From positions 1 to 64,000 of the forward strand of contig NZ_BBRB01000001.1 in the NCBI RefSeq assembly GCF_000975055.1: 64,000 nt of DNA. The letters are read 5' to 3'. A program made the translations under genes and the position numbers. The notes under the pieces were generated by a model, which searched no databases, had not been told where the DNA came from, and was given only the letters and a program-made list of their open reading frames with translations. Positions within the stretch are counted from its first letter, which is position 1, and each line of letters begins with the position of its first letter. Shown piece by piece: positions 17,338 through 26,921 of this stretch. This stretch comes from Demequina sediminicola. Lineage in GTDB: Bacteria; Actinomycetota; Actinomycetes; Actinomycetales; Demequinaceae.

Positions 17338-20151
17338 ATGAGCGCACGCATCCCCGACAAGGCCACCGTTGATGGACTCGAGGACCGCTGGAACGAGACG
17401 TGGGAAGCGGACGGCACCTACCGCTTCGACGTGTCGAAGTCCCGCGATGAGGTCTACTCGATCGACACCCCTCCCCCGACAGTCTCGGGATCGCTGCACG
17501 TCGGACACGTCTTCTCCTACACCCACACCGATGTGGTGGCGCGCTACCAGCGCATGTGCGGCAAAGAGGTCTTCTACCCGATGGGGTGGGACGACAACGG
17601 CTTGCCCACGGAGCGTCGCGTGCAGAACTATTTCGGTGTCCGCTGCGACCCGACGCTGCCATACGTGGAGGACTTTGAGCCGCCGCACTCCGGTGGAGCG
17701 AAGTCGGTCAAGGCTGCCGACCAGGTGCCGATCTCGCGCCGCAACTTCATCGACCTGTGTGAGCGACTCACTGCCGAGGACGAGCAGCAGTTCGAGCACC
17801 TGTGGCGCCGTTTGGGCCTCTCCGTTGACTGGTCACGCACGTACCAGACCATTTCGCCGTCGTCACAGGCTGTCGCGCAGCAGGCGTTCCTGCGCTCACT
17901 CGACCGCGGCGAGGCCTACCAGGCTGAAGCTCCCACCCTGTGGGATGTGACCTTCCGGACCGCCGTCGCTCAGGCGGAACTCGAGGACCGCGACCGTCCC
18001 GGCGCGTATCACCGCCTCGCCTTCGAGCCGGCGGCCGACATGGAAGAAGCCACTGGCTCCTTCGAGACGGTGTGGATCGAAACCACTCGCCCCGAACTCC
18101 TCGCGGCCTGTGTCGCTCTCGTGGCACACCCCGATGACGAGCGTTACCAGCCGTTGTTCGGCAAGCACGTGCGCACCCCCATCTTTGGTGTCGAGGTTCC
18201 CGTGGTGCCACACCGCCTTGCATCGCCTGACAAGGGTTCAGGCATCGCCATGATCTGTACTTTCGGCGACGTCACAGACGTGATCTGGTGGCGTGAGCTC
18301 GGCCTGCCCATGCGTTCCATCCTGGGCCGCGACGGACGCATCCTCCCGGACGCACCCGAGGGCATCGAGACGGCCGATGCTGTGGCCGCCTACAACGAAC
18401 TCGCCGGCTTGACCGTGTTCTCGGCACAGAAGCGCATGGTGGAAATGCTGGTGGAAGCGGACGCCATCGACGGCGACCCCAAGCCCATCCAGCACCCCGT
18501 GAAGTTCTTCGAAAAGGGCGACAAGCCCCTGGAAATCGTCACATCGCGCCAGTGGTACATCTCCAATGGAGGCCGCGACACCGACCTGCGCTCGGAGCTC
18601 CTCAAGCGTGGCGAAGACCTCGACTTTGTTCCCTCCCACATGGGCAAGCGCTACGAGAACTGGGTCAATGGACTCACCGGTGACTGGCTAATCTCCCGCC
18701 AGCGCTTCTTCGGTGTCCCCATCCCCGTCTGGTATCCACTCGACGACGCCGGTGAAATCGTGTGGGACTCCCCCATCGTCCCGTCAGAAGACGCACTGCC
18801 CGTGGACCCGTCCTCGCAGACCCCCGCCGGATACGACGAGGCTCAGCGCGATGTTCCCGGTGGCTTCACCGGCGAGAAGGACATCATGGACACCTGGGCC
18901 ACGTCATCGCTCACGCCACAGATCGTGTGTGGCTGGCGCGACAACCCGGAACTGTTCGCCAAGACGTTCCCCATGGACCTGCGCCCTCAAGGTCAGGACA
19001 TCATCCGCACCTGGCTGTTCTCGACTGTGGTGCGATCGCACCTCGAGCACAACGCACTCCCCTGGAAGCACGCCGCGATCTCCGGCTGGATCCTGGACCC
19101 CGACCGCAAAAAGATGTCGAAGTCCAAGGGCAACGTCGTGACGCCGCTGGGCCTCCTAGAAACTCATGGGTCCGACGCCGTCCGCTACTGGGCAGCTTCG
19201 GCTCGCCTGGGCACGGATGCCGCCTTCGACGAAGGCCAGATGAAGATCGGCCGCCGCCTGGCAAACAAGGTGCTCAACGCCTCGAAGTTTGTCTTGGGTG
19301 CCACCGGCATCGCCACTGCTGCCAACGAGTCGCTTGAGGCGGGCCTTACTGCGACGTCGCACGTGACCGCTGGTGTCATCAATGGCGAAGGCGTCCACGT
19401 TGCCGGAGGCGCCGCAGGAGACGCCAACCCTGCCGCCCTCGATGGCACCGGTTCGCTCGTGACGGACCCGCTCGACCGCGCCCTGTTGGCCGGCTTGGCT
19501 GAGGTCGTCGACACCGCCACGAAGGCGTTCTCCAGTTACGACCACACGCGTGCGCTCGAGCAGGCTGAAACCCTGTTCTGGACGTTCTGCGATGACTACG
19601 TCGAACTCGTGAAGGCTCGTGCGTATGACGGTGCCGCACCTGGTGCCGACATCGACCCATTGGCCCCCTGCTCCCCCGGAGCAGCATCGGCCCGTGCCAC
19701 GCTGGTGATTGCCCTCGAGACGTTCTTGCGCCTCTTTGCACCGTTCCTACCGTTCGCCACCGAAGAGGTGTGGTCCTGGTTCCGCCCCGGAACCGTGCAC
19801 CATGCCGCATGGCCCGCCTCGGCTCCGCTGCGCGCGGTCGTCGGTGACGGCGCGGACGCATCCCTCGTGGGAACGGCCGGCGAGGCCCTCGCCACGTTGC
19901 GCAAGATCAAGTCGGAGGCCAAGGTTTCCCAGCGCACCGAATTGGTCTCGGTAGACCTCCTCGTGCCAGAAAGCCAGGTGGCTGCGGTTAACGCCGCCAA
20001 GAACGACCTGATGGCCGCCGGCCGCGTCCGCGCGCTGCAGGTTGTCGATGCGGTGGCTGCACTCGACCCCGCAGTTGATGGAGGGGAATCGGCGGAGATC
20101 GCTGACACCACGGTGATGCGTACCGAGAACGCCGTCCTCTCGGAGTCCTAG
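17338..20151 (+). CDS. valS: valyl-tRNA synthetase
   Basis: This 937-residue class I synthetase attaches valine to tRNA-Val. The HIGH motif is HVGH at 54-57, preceded by PPPTVSGSL; KMSKS is at 592-596. Editing and anticodon-binding regions follow in order, with a C-terminal TLRKIKSEAKVSQR arm. The open frame extends to 17071 but the upstream part overlaps the divergent AhpD-like gene and lacks synthetase features. AAGAAT lies seven bases before ATG 17338. ATG 17329 is in frame but would remove this spacing. No T-box is visible. Confidence 0.95.
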   Translation: MSARIPDKATVDGLEDRWNETWEADGTYRFDVSKSRDEVYSIDTPPPTVSGSLHVGHVFSYTHTDVVARYQRMCGKEVFYPMGWDDNGLPTERRVQNYFGVRCDPTLPYVEDFEPPHSGGAKSVKAADQVPISRRNFIDLCERLTAEDEQQFEHLWRRLGLSVDWSRTYQTISPSSQAVAQQAFLRSLDRGEAYQAEAPTLWDVTFRTAVAQAELEDRDRPGAYHRLAFEPAADMEEATGSFETVWIETTRPELLAACVALVAHPDDERYQPLFGKHVRTPIFGVEVPVVPHRLASPDKGSGIAMICTFGDVTDVIWWRELGLPMRSILGRDGRILPDAPEGIETADAVAAYNELAGLTVFSAQKRMVEMLVEADAIDGDPKPIQHPVKFFEKGDKPLEIVTSRQWYISNGGRDTDLRSELLKRGEDLDFVPSHMGKRYENWVNGLTGDWLISRQRFFGVPIPVWYPLDDAGEIVWDSPIVPSEDALPVDPSSQTPAGYDEAQRDVPGGFTGEKDIMDTWATSSLTPQIVCGWRDNPELFAKTFPMDLRPQGQDIIRTWLFSTVVRSHLEHNALPWKHAAISGWILDPDRKKMSKSKGNVVTPLGLLETHGSDAVRYWAASARLGTDAAFDEGQMKIGRRLANKVLNASKFVLGATGIATAANESLEAGLTATSHVTAGVINGEGVHVAGGAAGDANPAALDGTGSLVTDPLDRALLAGLAEVVDTATKAFSSYDHTRALEQAETLFWTFCDDYVELVKARAYDGAAPGADIDPLAPCSPGAASARATLVIALETFLRLFAPFLPFATEEVWSWFRPGTVHHAAWPASAPLRAVVGDGADASLVGTAGEALATLRKIKSEAKVSQRTELVSVDLLVPESQVAAVNAAKNDLMAAGRVRALQVVDAVAALDPAVDGGESAEIADTTVMRTENAVLSES

Positions 20152-20216
20152 GACACGAACAGGCCCCTCCACACCACAGGTCCGTCGACACCCCCCTCCA
20201 CAGCACAGCTCCGTCC

Positions 20217-20263
20217 ACACCACAGAGCCTCACCGTCACCGTGGCGGTGAGGCTCTGTGGTGT
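20217..20263. terminator. 19-bp perfect hairpin after valS
   Basis: ACACCACAGAGCCTCACCG (20217-20235) pairs fully with its complement at 20245-20263 around a 9-base loop. It lies between convergent valS and an unknown gene. There is no U-tract, but stem length suggests a bidirectional terminator. Degenerate repeats of CACCACAG/CCACAGCAC type precede it. Confidence 0.7.
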
Positions 20264-20297
20264 GTTGCGTGGATGATGAAGGCAGCGAGTGCGACGC

Positions 20298-21440
20298 CTA
20301 CGATGCCGGTGTCGCCGTTGGCGCAGGTAACTCAGTCCGCAGGTCTACGGTGGGTGTGGGGGCTGGCACATCAAAGTTTTGAATCACTTCATCCAGCGCG
20401 TCCGGATCATATGAACGAACCACGATGGGCGAGTCGACCACGTCATCCTCGTGAGCCGTGTCTCCCTCCCACTGGCCAGCGGAAGTGTGCATCATCACGA
20501 GCACCGACCCGGCGATCATGGCGCTGTTGCCTAGCAGAGAGACCCACGCCAAGGCGCGCGCTCCTACCCGCCACCCCGGAGCCGCCACTGCGCCCAGAGC
20601 AAACAAGAAGCCCGCCCACGGCAACACAACAATCCCCAAGAGTGACGCCCAGGTCAGCGTTGGGCATCCGCGAACTGCGGTTACCGCCGGCATCATCTCG
20701 GTGGATTCAACTTCGCTACCGTAGCTGCGGCGAAGGCCCGGCGTCAGCGCGTCGTAGAGCTCAGCAAGCCGATCACGAACACGATCGATGTCGGCATCGT
20801 CATAGCCATACGCATAGAGCATTGTTCCGCTCAACGCAACGCGATGACACATCAGCACTAAGTCATCCATGGCGTGTCTGGCTCGCGGCGTCATCCATGC
20901 GTGCACGAGAAGCGGCTCGCCTGACACCTCGTACTGGGCTTGATGAACATGACCGTCAGAGTCCACGGCTTGTAGAGGATCCGAGGCTGTGGAGTTCCCG
21001 GGGTGGCGGCGCCTGAACTCCACCGCAGGCATCGAGTGTTGAAGGTAGATGATCTGGACCGCGGTGCCAGCGCCAAAAGGAAGGATCCCCTGGACGGTGA
21101 CGCGTTCAAGTGGGGCGACCGAGCCGCCTGATGTCTGCACTTCTGTAGTCAGACGCATGGTCGTGGGAATGTTGCCCCCGTTGAATGGCGCGAGGCTTGA
21201 CGAGTACTCGCCTAGTGCCGGTCCCCAGATGTCGCGTCTCCACCCAGGCGGCTCAACCGGGATACGCGCGAACGCCACCCCCAACGTGATCGCCACAGCG
21301 ACCACAAGCACACCCATGCCGAAAGCGAGCGGTACGGCGAGGCCCTCGGTGACGAACAGCAGCGTGAGAGCCATCGCAACGACGCCTGTCACACAAACCT
21401 GAAACCATCGCTGCCAGATGACATAAGCGAACATATGCAT
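20298..21440 (-). CDS. membrane protein of unknown function
   Basis: I do not recognise this 380-residue protein. It has two hydrophobic helices near the N-terminus (about 12-58), a large soluble central region (60-265) starting IPVEPPGWRRDIWGPALG, two or three helices (about 275-335) and a soluble tail ending in a Pro/Thr-rich stretch. The arrangement suggests a domain between two membrane hairpins. The second ATG (21434) is a better start than 21440 because AGGGGG then sits six bases upstream. It is a single gene between valS and a tandem-repeat spacer. Confidence 0.6.
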   Translation of the reverse strand: MHMFAYVIWQRWFQVCVTGVVAMALTLLFVTEGLAVPLAFGMGVLVVAVAITLGVAFARIPVEPPGWRRDIWGPALGEYSSSLAPFNGGNIPTTMRLTTEVQTSGGSVAPLERVTVQGILPFGAGTAVQIIYLQHSMPAVEFRRRHPGNSTASDPLQAVDSDGHVHQAQYEVSGEPLLVHAWMTPRARHAMDDLVLMCHRVALSGTMLYAYGYDDADIDRVRDRLAELYDALTPGLRRSYGSEVESTEMMPAVTAVRGCPTLTWASLLGIVVLPWAGFLFALGAVAAPGWRVGARALAWVSLLGNSAMIAGSVLVMMHTSAGQWEGDTAHEDDVVDSPIVVRSYDPDALDEVIQNFDVPAPTPTVDLRTELPAPTATPAS

Positions 21441-21518
21441 CCCCCCTAGGCTCTACCCGTAGGGATCCTAGCGAAGTCGCTGGGCAGCCCTGCAACCAGC
21501 GCCCTGCGACCCTGCAAT

Positions 21519-21557
21519 CTGAGACCCGCGACCTGAGACCCGCGACCTGAGAGCCGC
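21519..21557. repeat. 14-bp tandem repeat, about 2.8 copies
   Basis: CTGAGACCCGCGAC repeats twice exactly and a third time with changes. It lies in the 274-base spacer between clpX and the unknown membrane protein gene, next to a heptamer array. Confidence 0.8.
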
Positions 21558-21603
21558 ACACTGCACACTCCACACTGCACACTGCACACTGCACACTGCA
21601 CAC
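21557..21603. repeat. CACACTG heptamer array, 6.7 copies
   Basis: Seven-base units CACACTG run from 21557 to 21603 with one variant (CACACTC). The period is not a multiple of three and no reading frame through it is credible. Such arrays vary in copy number by slippage. Confidence 0.85.
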
Positions 21604-21714
21604 CCGCACCCTTCCATCGGCACACTGCAGGGCGGCAGGTGTCACGAGGATTATCGGATCCGAGTGACCTCTGGACGGACTGCGTGTCGTGATGACACGG
21701 GCGCTGGTGGAGCT

Positions 21715-22980
21715 TTAGGCTGCACCTTCTTGTTGCTCCGGCGCCTCGTGCGCGATGTATGCCGGCAGCACTCGGTTCATGACGACTTCGCGGGTGACAA
21801 CGACTTGTGCCACGTCATCGCGACCTGGCACGTCAAACATTGTTTCCTGGAGCACTTCCTCCATGATGGCGCGCAGGCCACGTGCTCCGGTGCCGCGTTC
21901 GAGTGCCTGTTCCGCGATTGCTTCGATAGCTTCTGGCTCGAAGTCGAGTTGGACTCCATCGAGGTCAAACATGCGCTGATACTGCTTGACGAGTGCGTTC
22001 TTGGGTTCGGTGAGGATCGAAACCATGGCAGAGACGTCCAGCGGTGACACTGTCGCGATCACGGGCAGTCGGCCAATGAACTCTGGGATCAGGCCGAACT
22101 TGTGAAGGTCGGCGGGGGTGACCTGCGCGAACAAGTCCGAGTTGTCTGCTTCCTTGAGTTGCGCGCCGAAGCCAATACCCTTGCGTCCGACCCTGGACGA
22201 GACGATTTCTTCGAGCCCAGCGAATGCACCACCCAGGATGAAGAGCACGTTCGACGTGTCGATCTGGATGAATTCTTGATGCGGGTGCTTACGGCCACCT
22301 TGCGGGGGCACTGAGGCTTGCGAACCTTCAATGATCTTGAGGAGTGCCTGCTGGACTCCCTCACCCGAGACGTCACGAGTGATTGACGGGTTCTCGGCTT
22401 TGCGGGCGACCTTGTCAATCTCGTCGATGTAGATGATGCCGCGCTGGGCCTTCTCGACGTCGTAGTGTGCGGCCTGCAGCAACTTGAGGAGAATGTTCTC
22501 GACGTCCTCACCCACATAGCCCGCTTCGGTGAGTGCAGTGGCATCGGCGATCGCGAACGGCACATTCAACATGCGTGCGAGCGTCTGCGCGAGATACGTC
22601 TTGCCTGTACCAGTAGGGCCGATGAACAACACGTTCGACTTTGCAATGTCGACCGTGTCCTCGTCGTCCTTGGCGGCAGTCTCACCTGCGCGGACACGTT
22701 TGTAGTGGTTGTACACCGCAACGGAGAGCGCACGCTTGGCGGCCTCTTGTCCGACGATGTACTGCTCGAGGAAGTCGAAGATGACTCGCGGCTTAGGGAG
22801 CTCGGTGAGTTCTGCTTCAACCGCCTCGGCGAACTCTTCTTCAATGATCTCGTTGCATAGTTCAATGCACTCGTCACAGATGTACACGCCAGGGCCCGCA
22901 ATAAGCTTGCGTACCTGCTTCTGGGTCTTGCCACAGAACGAACATTTCAGCAGGTCGCCGCTGTCAGCTGGTCTGGTCAT
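21715..22980 (-). CDS. clpX: ATP-dependent Clp protease ATP-binding subunit ClpX
   Basis: This 421-residue AAA+ unfoldase recognises tagged proteins and feeds them to ClpP1P2. The N-terminal zinc-binding domain has Cys13, Cys16, Cys35 and Cys38. Walker A is GPTGTGKT (121-128); [12 protein letters not shown] is Walker B. Loop GFGAQ before the sensor region is the ClpP-binding IGF-type position (RKGIGFGAQ). The start has GAGGAGA eight bases upstream. It lies downstream of clpP1-clpP2 but is separated from them by a hairpin and 196 bases, so it is probably its own unit. Confidence 0.96.
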   Translation of the reverse strand: MTRPADSGDLLKCSFCGKTQKQVRKLIAGPGVYICDECIELCNEIIEEEFAEAVEAELTELPKPRVIFDFLEQYIVGQEAAKRALSVAVYNHYKRVRAGETAAKDDEDTVDIAKSNVLFIGPTGTGKTYLAQTLARMLNVPFAIADATALTEAGYVGEDVENILLKLLQAAHYDVEKAQRGIIYIDEIDKVARKAENPSITRDVSGEGVQQALLKIIEGSQASVPPQGGRKHPHQEFIQIDTSNVLFILGGAFAGLEEIVSSRVGRKGIGFGAQLKEADNSDLFAQVTPADLHKFGLIPEFIGRLPVIATVSPLDVSAMVSILTEPKNALVKQYQRMFDLDGVQLDFEPEAIEAIAEQALERGTGARGLRAIMEEVLQETMFDVPGRDDVAQVVVTREVVMNRVLPAYIAHEAPEQQEGAA

Positions 22981-23115
22981 CGAGGTCTCCTCTCACGGAC
23001 TCGGGCACCATCAACTCGAGCCGTACCCGTTCAGGCTACCCACCACGTCTGACACGCGCTGGGCGACGCGCCGCCCGGCTGTCCCCATCTGTGGATAACT
23101 CTTTCCGGAACGCAC

Positions 23116-23153
23116 AACGGCCGCCCTCCCGAGGTCTCGGGAAAGCGGCCGTT
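23116..23153 (-). terminator. hairpin after clpP2
   Basis: AACGGCCGC...TCCCGAG pairs with CTCGGGA...GCGGCCGTT, interrupted by a CC/AA internal loop. It lies 24 bases beyond the clpP2 stop, and should end the clpP1-clpP2 message before clpX. Confidence 0.6.
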
Positions 23154-23176
23154 GGAGCATCTAGGGTTGCGCTGGC

Positions 23177-23899
23177 CTAGCCTTCGGCCTGCTTCAGTGC
23201 ACGGTCCTCGGGTGACACGGTGTCGACGCCCTTGCGTGACTCCAGTACCTGGTCGACGAGGCCGTAAGCCTTCGATTCCTGTGCGGAAAGGAAGCGGTCG
23301 CGTTCGATGTCTTCGCGCACCTTTGCTTCGGTCTGGCCCGTGTGCTTGGCAAGGGTGTACTCGAGCCATTCACGCATGCGGATCATCTCTTCCGCGTAGA
23401 TCTCGATGTCCGAGGCCTGCGCGCGAGCGCCCTGCTCAATGCGGGGCTGGTGGATCATCACGCGAGCGTTGGGCAGTGCCAAACGCTTGCCGGGCGAACC
23501 GGCTGCAAGGAGCACGGCCGCCGCCGACGCCGCCTGGCCCAGGCATACGGTCTGCACCTCAGGCTTGATGTACTGCATGGTGTCGTAGATCGCGGTCAGC
23601 GCGGTCTGCGATCCACCAGGCGAGTTGATGTACAGCGTGATGTCGCGGTCCGGGTCCTGGGACTCGAGCACTAGCAGCTGTGCCATGACGTCGTCTGCCG
23701 AGGCATCGTCGATCTGCACGCCCAGGAAGATGATGCGGTCTTCGAACAGCTTGGCGTAGGGATCCTGGCGCTTGAACCCGTAAGCCGTGCGCTCTTCGAA
23801 TGACGGCAGGATGTAGCGCGAGCTGGGCCCTGCGGGAGCTGCTCCGCCGAAGCCAGCAGTGCGGCCGGCTGCGTGCAATGCCTGCTGAATCTCACTCAT
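23177..23899 (-). CDS. clpP2: ATP-dependent Clp protease proteolytic subunit ClpP2
   Basis: This 240-residue serine protease forms one ring of the heteromeric ClpP1P2 tetradecamer. Nucleophile Ser125 lies in [10 protein letters not shown] and His150 in ARVMIHQPR; the Asp is in the RDRFLSAQE region. The N-terminal 30 residues (Ala/Gly-rich) are longer than in ClpP1 and are probably removed. Its ATG overlaps the clpP1 stop by four bases, so the two subunits are coupled, as in mycobacteria and streptomycetes. Confidence 0.95.
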   Translation of the reverse strand: MSEIQQALHAAGRTAGFGGAAPAGPSSRYILPSFEERTAYGFKRQDPYAKLFEDRIIFLGVQIDDASADDVMAQLLVLESQDPDRDITLYINSPGGSQTALTAIYDTMQYIKPEVQTVCLGQAASAAAVLLAAGSPGKRLALPNARVMIHQPRIEQGARAQASDIEIYAEEMIRMREWLEYTLAKHTGQTEAKVREDIERDRFLSAQESKAYGLVDQVLESRKGVDTVSPEDRALKQAEG

Positions 23900-24510
23900 G
23901 CCTTGCCTCCCTGCGAAGAGTCGCCAGCCTCTGCGGCGTGCGTAATGACCTTGTCGACAAAGCCGTATTCCATTGCCTCGGGGGCAGTGAACCAGCGGTC
24001 GCGGTCGGCGTCCTTGTTGATCTGCTCAGGCGTCTTGCCCGTCTGCTCTGCGGTCAGCGTGGCGAGCGTCTTCTTCATGTGCATGATGAGCTCGGCGTTG
24101 ATGCGGATGTCAGTGGTGGTGCCGTAGATGCCGCCGGAAGGCTGGTGCATCATGACGCGGGCGTGGGGCGTCGCAAATCGCTTCCCCTGTGCACCGGATG
24201 AGAGCAGGAACTGCCCCATCGATGCGGCCATACCCATTGCCACCGTGGCAACGTCGGGCTTGATGTACTGCATGGTGTCGTAGATCGCCATACCCGCCGT
24301 GATGGAACCACCCGGCGAGTTGATGTAGAGGTAGATGTCCTTGTCCGGGTCTTCCGCAGCGAGGAGCATCATCTGGGCGCAGATGGCGTTGGCGTTATCG
24401 TCACGCACCTCGTCGCCCAGCCAGATGATCCGCTCGCGTAGCAACCGGTTGAAGATCGAGTCGTTCAGCGCCATTCCTGCGCCGTCACCTCGAGCCGTAA
24501 TCTCGTTCAC
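23896..24510 (-). CDS. clpP1: ATP-dependent Clp protease proteolytic subunit ClpP1
   Basis: This 204-residue subunit has nucleophile Ser97 in [11 protein letters not shown], His122 in [11 protein letters not shown], and the substrate-binding INSPGGS loop. The GTG start has AGGAGG at seven bases. It is first in the clpP1-clpP2 pair. Upstream, 213 bases separate it from the divergent DUF4190 genes. A ClgR operator is expected there from related bacteria, but I found no convincing copy. Confidence 0.95.
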   Translation of the reverse strand: MNEITARGDGAGMALNDSIFNRLLRERIIWLGDEVRDDNANAICAQMMLLAAEDPDKDIYLYINSPGGSITAGMAIYDTMQYIKPDVATVAMGMAASMGQFLLSSGAQGKRFATPHARVMMHQPSGGIYGTTTDIRINAELIMHMKKTLATLTAEQTGKTPEQINKDADRDRWFTAPEAMEYGFVDKVITHAAEAGDSSQGGKA

Positions 24511-24723
24511 GTGAATCCTCCTGTGTGAATGTCCTGTTTGACCCTAACGCGCGCCGCCCCTGCTGTATTGCCGTTTGGGGGTTGTTTTCGCTACAGGGTG
24601 AACGATCCGTCACGCAGCGCCCGTGAGACCCGATGCCACAGAGTTATCCACTGCGGGTATCCACTCAGTTGGGCCAGCGCTAGAGTTCTGTCCACAAGTC
24701 GCAGAGCACCGGGGGGCACCGCC

Positions 24724-25101
24724 TTGAGTACACCGACTCACGATCAGTTTCTCAATATTCGCGGGGAGCGTTCCACCACCCCGCAATACACGGTGCAGCC
24801 CGATCTACGAAGTTCCACTCTGCGCATCGCACCGACGACGACGGACAAGGACTGGATGGGCGTCATGTCTCTGGTCCTCTCCATCACTTCGCTATTTATT
24901 GGTGTGAACGCGATCGGTGGCGTCATCTTTGGCCACATGAGTGTGAAGGCAGTCAAACGCGGAGAGGCCAGCAATCTGAAGGCAGCACGGGCAGGACTCG
25001 TGATGGGGTACATCGTCCTTGGATTCGGCTTCGTCGGGTTCGTGCTCTTGTTCCTGCTGATCGCCCTGATCAAAGCAATGGTCGAGGGCGTCACGTACTG
25101 A
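24724..25101 (+). CDS. DUF4190 membrane protein, array copy 1
   Basis: This 125-residue protein has a soluble N-terminus of about 40 residues, then DKDWMGVMSLVLSITSLFIG, a short FGHMSVKAVKRGEA loop and a second helix pair. That is the DUF4190 pattern of two hydrophobic segments around a GH-(x)n-A-KRGEA motif. A TTG start at 24724 is preferred because GGGGGG precedes it at suitable spacing and the open frame upstream is uncharacteristic. It is the first of four tandem homologues. Function unknown. Confidence 0.7.
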   Translation: MSTPTHDQFLNIRGERSTTPQYTVQPDLRSSTLRIAPTTTDKDWMGVMSLVLSITSLFIGVNAIGGVIFGHMSVKAVKRGEASNLKAARAGLVMGYIVLGFGFVGFVLLFLLIALIKAMVEGVTY

Positions 25102-25165
25102 GCGCCCCCTGGCGAGCGAGCGCTAAGGTTTCCCTGAGTAGTCACGCACACATGGGGAGAACACC

Positions 25166-25681
25166 TTGAACACGCCCACCAACGACCCGTTTACCAACCC
25201 TCCCGGAGACGCACCGTACACGCCTCCGGCACCCGCGCCACCCGCGGCACCGACGGCTCCACCTCCAGCACCTGCCGGATACGAGCAGTACGGCACCAAC
25301 GAGCAGTACGGAGCGAACGGGCAGTACTCATCGCAGGCTCAGCCCGCGTATGGGGCGCCGGCACCCTATGCACCTGTCCCCTACGCCCAGAACGCTCCTT
25401 ACACGCCTCAGGTGAGCCAGGAAAAGAACTGGATGGGCATCGTTTCACTCATCCTGTCTTTGTCCTCCATCATCGTCGGCATCACTGTCATCCCCGGCAT
25501 CATCCTGGGTCACATGAGCCTTGCGGCGGCCAAGCGCGGAGAGGCAAACAATAGGGGCCTCGGCCTCGCGGGCCTCATCACGGGCTATGTCTTGCTAGGC
25601 CTCTCCATTCTCTTGATCCTGGGCTACCTCCTCTTTGTGGGCATATTCGTGGCCGCGGCAAGTTCGAGTTCCACCTACTAG
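25166..25681 (+). CDS. DUF4190 membrane protein, array copy 2
   Basis: The 171-residue protein has an N-terminal tail of about 85 residues rich in Pro, Ala, Tyr and Gln (repeated EQYG/GQYS units), then NWMGIVSLILSLSSIIVG, ILGHMSLAAAKRGEANN and a final helix. The tail resembles low-complexity cytosolic tails that drive protein clustering. The TTG start has GGGGAGA six bases upstream. It is closest in sequence to copy 3, suggesting recent duplication. Confidence 0.8.
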   Translation: MNTPTNDPFTNPPGDAPYTPPAPAPPAAPTAPPPAPAGYEQYGTNEQYGANGQYSSQAQPAYGAPAPYAPVPYAQNAPYTPQVSQEKNWMGIVSLILSLSSIIVGITVIPGIILGHMSLAAAKRGEANNRGLGLAGLITGYVLLGLSILLILGYLLFVGIFVAAASSSSTY

Positions 25682-25793
25682 TCAGCGGATCTTCCGCCAA
25701 CACGCACTGGGCGCGCTCCCACGGCCTCACTTAGGCTGGGAGCCAGCGCCCCTCACCACGCCCAAGGGCCACACAACGCACGAGGAGAGTCTG

Positions 25794-26384
25794 ATGACCA
25801 ACCCACCAGAAGATCCGTTCCAGAACCCCCAGAGCGGCACTGACGAGCCGCCCGCACAGGGGCAGCAGCAACCCGGTGCAACACCACCGCCACCACCACC
25901 CGGAGCGGCACCTCAAGGCGCCCCGCAGAACCCTCCGCAGTACGGACAACAACCGAACCCGCAACAGGCCTATGCCCAGCAGCCGCCGCAACAGCCGTAT
26001 CCGGGCCAGGCTTCACCGCCGCCCGCCTATGGCGCACCTCAGTATGGGCAGCAGCAGCCGTACAAGGATCCCGCGACCGCCAAGAACTGGATGAACATCA
26101 CGTCCCTGATCTTGTCGCTGTCCTCTTTGCTCGTCGGCATCACCCTCATCCCGGGAATCATCTTTGGCCACTTGGGACGCTCGGCTGCAAAGAAGGGTGA
26201 AGCCAACAACGGTGGACTGGGTCTTGCCGGCCTCGTTGTCGGCTACGTGTTCTTGGCACTCAGCATCATTGCGCTCATCGTGTTCTTCGTCTTCATTGGC
26301 AATGTGATTGACGACTGCTCTGGGCCTAACCCTGAGTCTTGGTGTGAGAGTGAGACGAGTTGGACGTGGGAAGCCACCGCGTAA
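25794..26384 (+). CDS. DUF4190 membrane protein, array copy 3
   Basis: This 196-residue protein has the longest tail of the array, about 95 residues dominated by Pro, Gln, Gly and Tyr. It ends at KNWMNITSLILSLSSLLVG, followed by IFGHLGRSAAKKGEANN and a second hydrophobic segment. The acidic C-terminus contains two Cys (DDCSGPNPESWCESE), which could form a disulfide if outside the membrane. ATG 25794 has GAGGAG seven bases upstream; the open frame extending to 25635 overlaps copy 2 and is not used. Confidence 0.8.
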   Translation: MTNPPEDPFQNPQSGTDEPPAQGQQQPGATPPPPPPGAAPQGAPQNPPQYGQQPNPQQAYAQQPPQQPYPGQASPPPAYGAPQYGQQQPYKDPATAKNWMNITSLILSLSSLLVGITLIPGIIFGHLGRSAAKKGEANNGGLGLAGLVVGYVFLALSIIALIVFFVFIGNVIDDCSGPNPESWCESETSWTWEATA

Positions 26385-26454
26385 GCCCATCGAACGAGTC
26401 GTCACGCAGGTGCTCCCCGCACCTGTGTGACGAGATGACGAGAAAGACCTGAGT

Positions 26455-26832
26455 GTGACAGTCCCTCCCCCTCGACCTGACGAAGCTCAGTCGGTGGTGC
26501 CGTATAGCTCCGCACCTGAGAGTACATACAGCTATCCACCTCAGGGTTACCCATCTCAACGCTATGCGCCGGTGAATGACAAGTCGTGGATGAACATCAC
26601 GGCGCTGGTGGCATCGCTTTGTGGAGTGGGCATCGCGGGCATCGTCTTTGGCCACCTAGGGCTTGCCGCAGCCAAGCGGGGTGAAGCCCAGCAACGCAAT
26701 CTCGGGCTCGCGGGGCTCATCATCGGCTACGTGCAGGTAGGGATCATCGCCGCGGTGGTGGTGTTCTATTTTGTCTTCTTCCTCGTTGCCATGGGCGTGA
26801 TAGGAAGTTTCGCCTTCGGCAGCACCCCTTGA
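26455..26832 (+). CDS. DUF4190 membrane protein, array copy 4
   Basis: This 125-residue copy has a short Pro/Tyr-rich tail (about 40 residues), then KSWMNITALVASLCGVG, IVFGHLGLAAAKRGEAQQ and a second helix. The first hydrophobic segment is shorter by several residues than in the other copies. The GTG start has AAAGACC but no good ribosome site. It is last in the array, followed by a strong hairpin shared with tig. Confidence 0.75.
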   Translation: MTVPPPRPDEAQSVVPYSSAPESTYSYPPQGYPSQRYAPVNDKSWMNITALVASLCGVGIAGIVFGHLGLAAAKRGEAQQRNLGLAGLIIGYVQVGIIAAVVVFYFVFFLVAMGVIGSFAFGSTP

Positions 26833-26860
26833 CCAGGTAAGCCAGGAAGTGGCCGCCAAC

Positions 26861-26902
26861 AGCGAAGGGCCCCCATCACCACAGTGATGGGGGCCCTTCG
26901 CT
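26861..26902. terminator. bidirectional terminator, 19-bp perfect stem
   Basis: AGCGAAGGGCCCCCATCAC (26861-26879) and its complement (26884-26902) enclose a four-base loop CACA between convergent DUF4190 copy 4 and tig. Confidence 0.88.
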
Positions 26903-26921
26903 TGACGAAAGCGGCTGAGCC

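Noticed and set aside
21253-21645. A 130-residue frame with CSVQCAVCSVECAVC repeats
   Set aside because: The apparent Cys repeat is produced by reading the CACACTG heptamer array; the period is not in frame-conserving units and there is no start signal.
23090-24652. DnaA-box-like TGTGGATAA (23090) and TTATCCACT (24644)
   Set aside because: Single sites 1.5 kb apart, without clustering, AT-rich DNA or dnaA/dnaN genes; not a replication origin.
24511-24723. A ClgR operator upstream of clpP1
   Set aside because: Expected from related bacteria, but the best candidate near GTTTTCGCT...GGTGAAC matches the GTTCGC-N-GCGAAC pattern too poorly.
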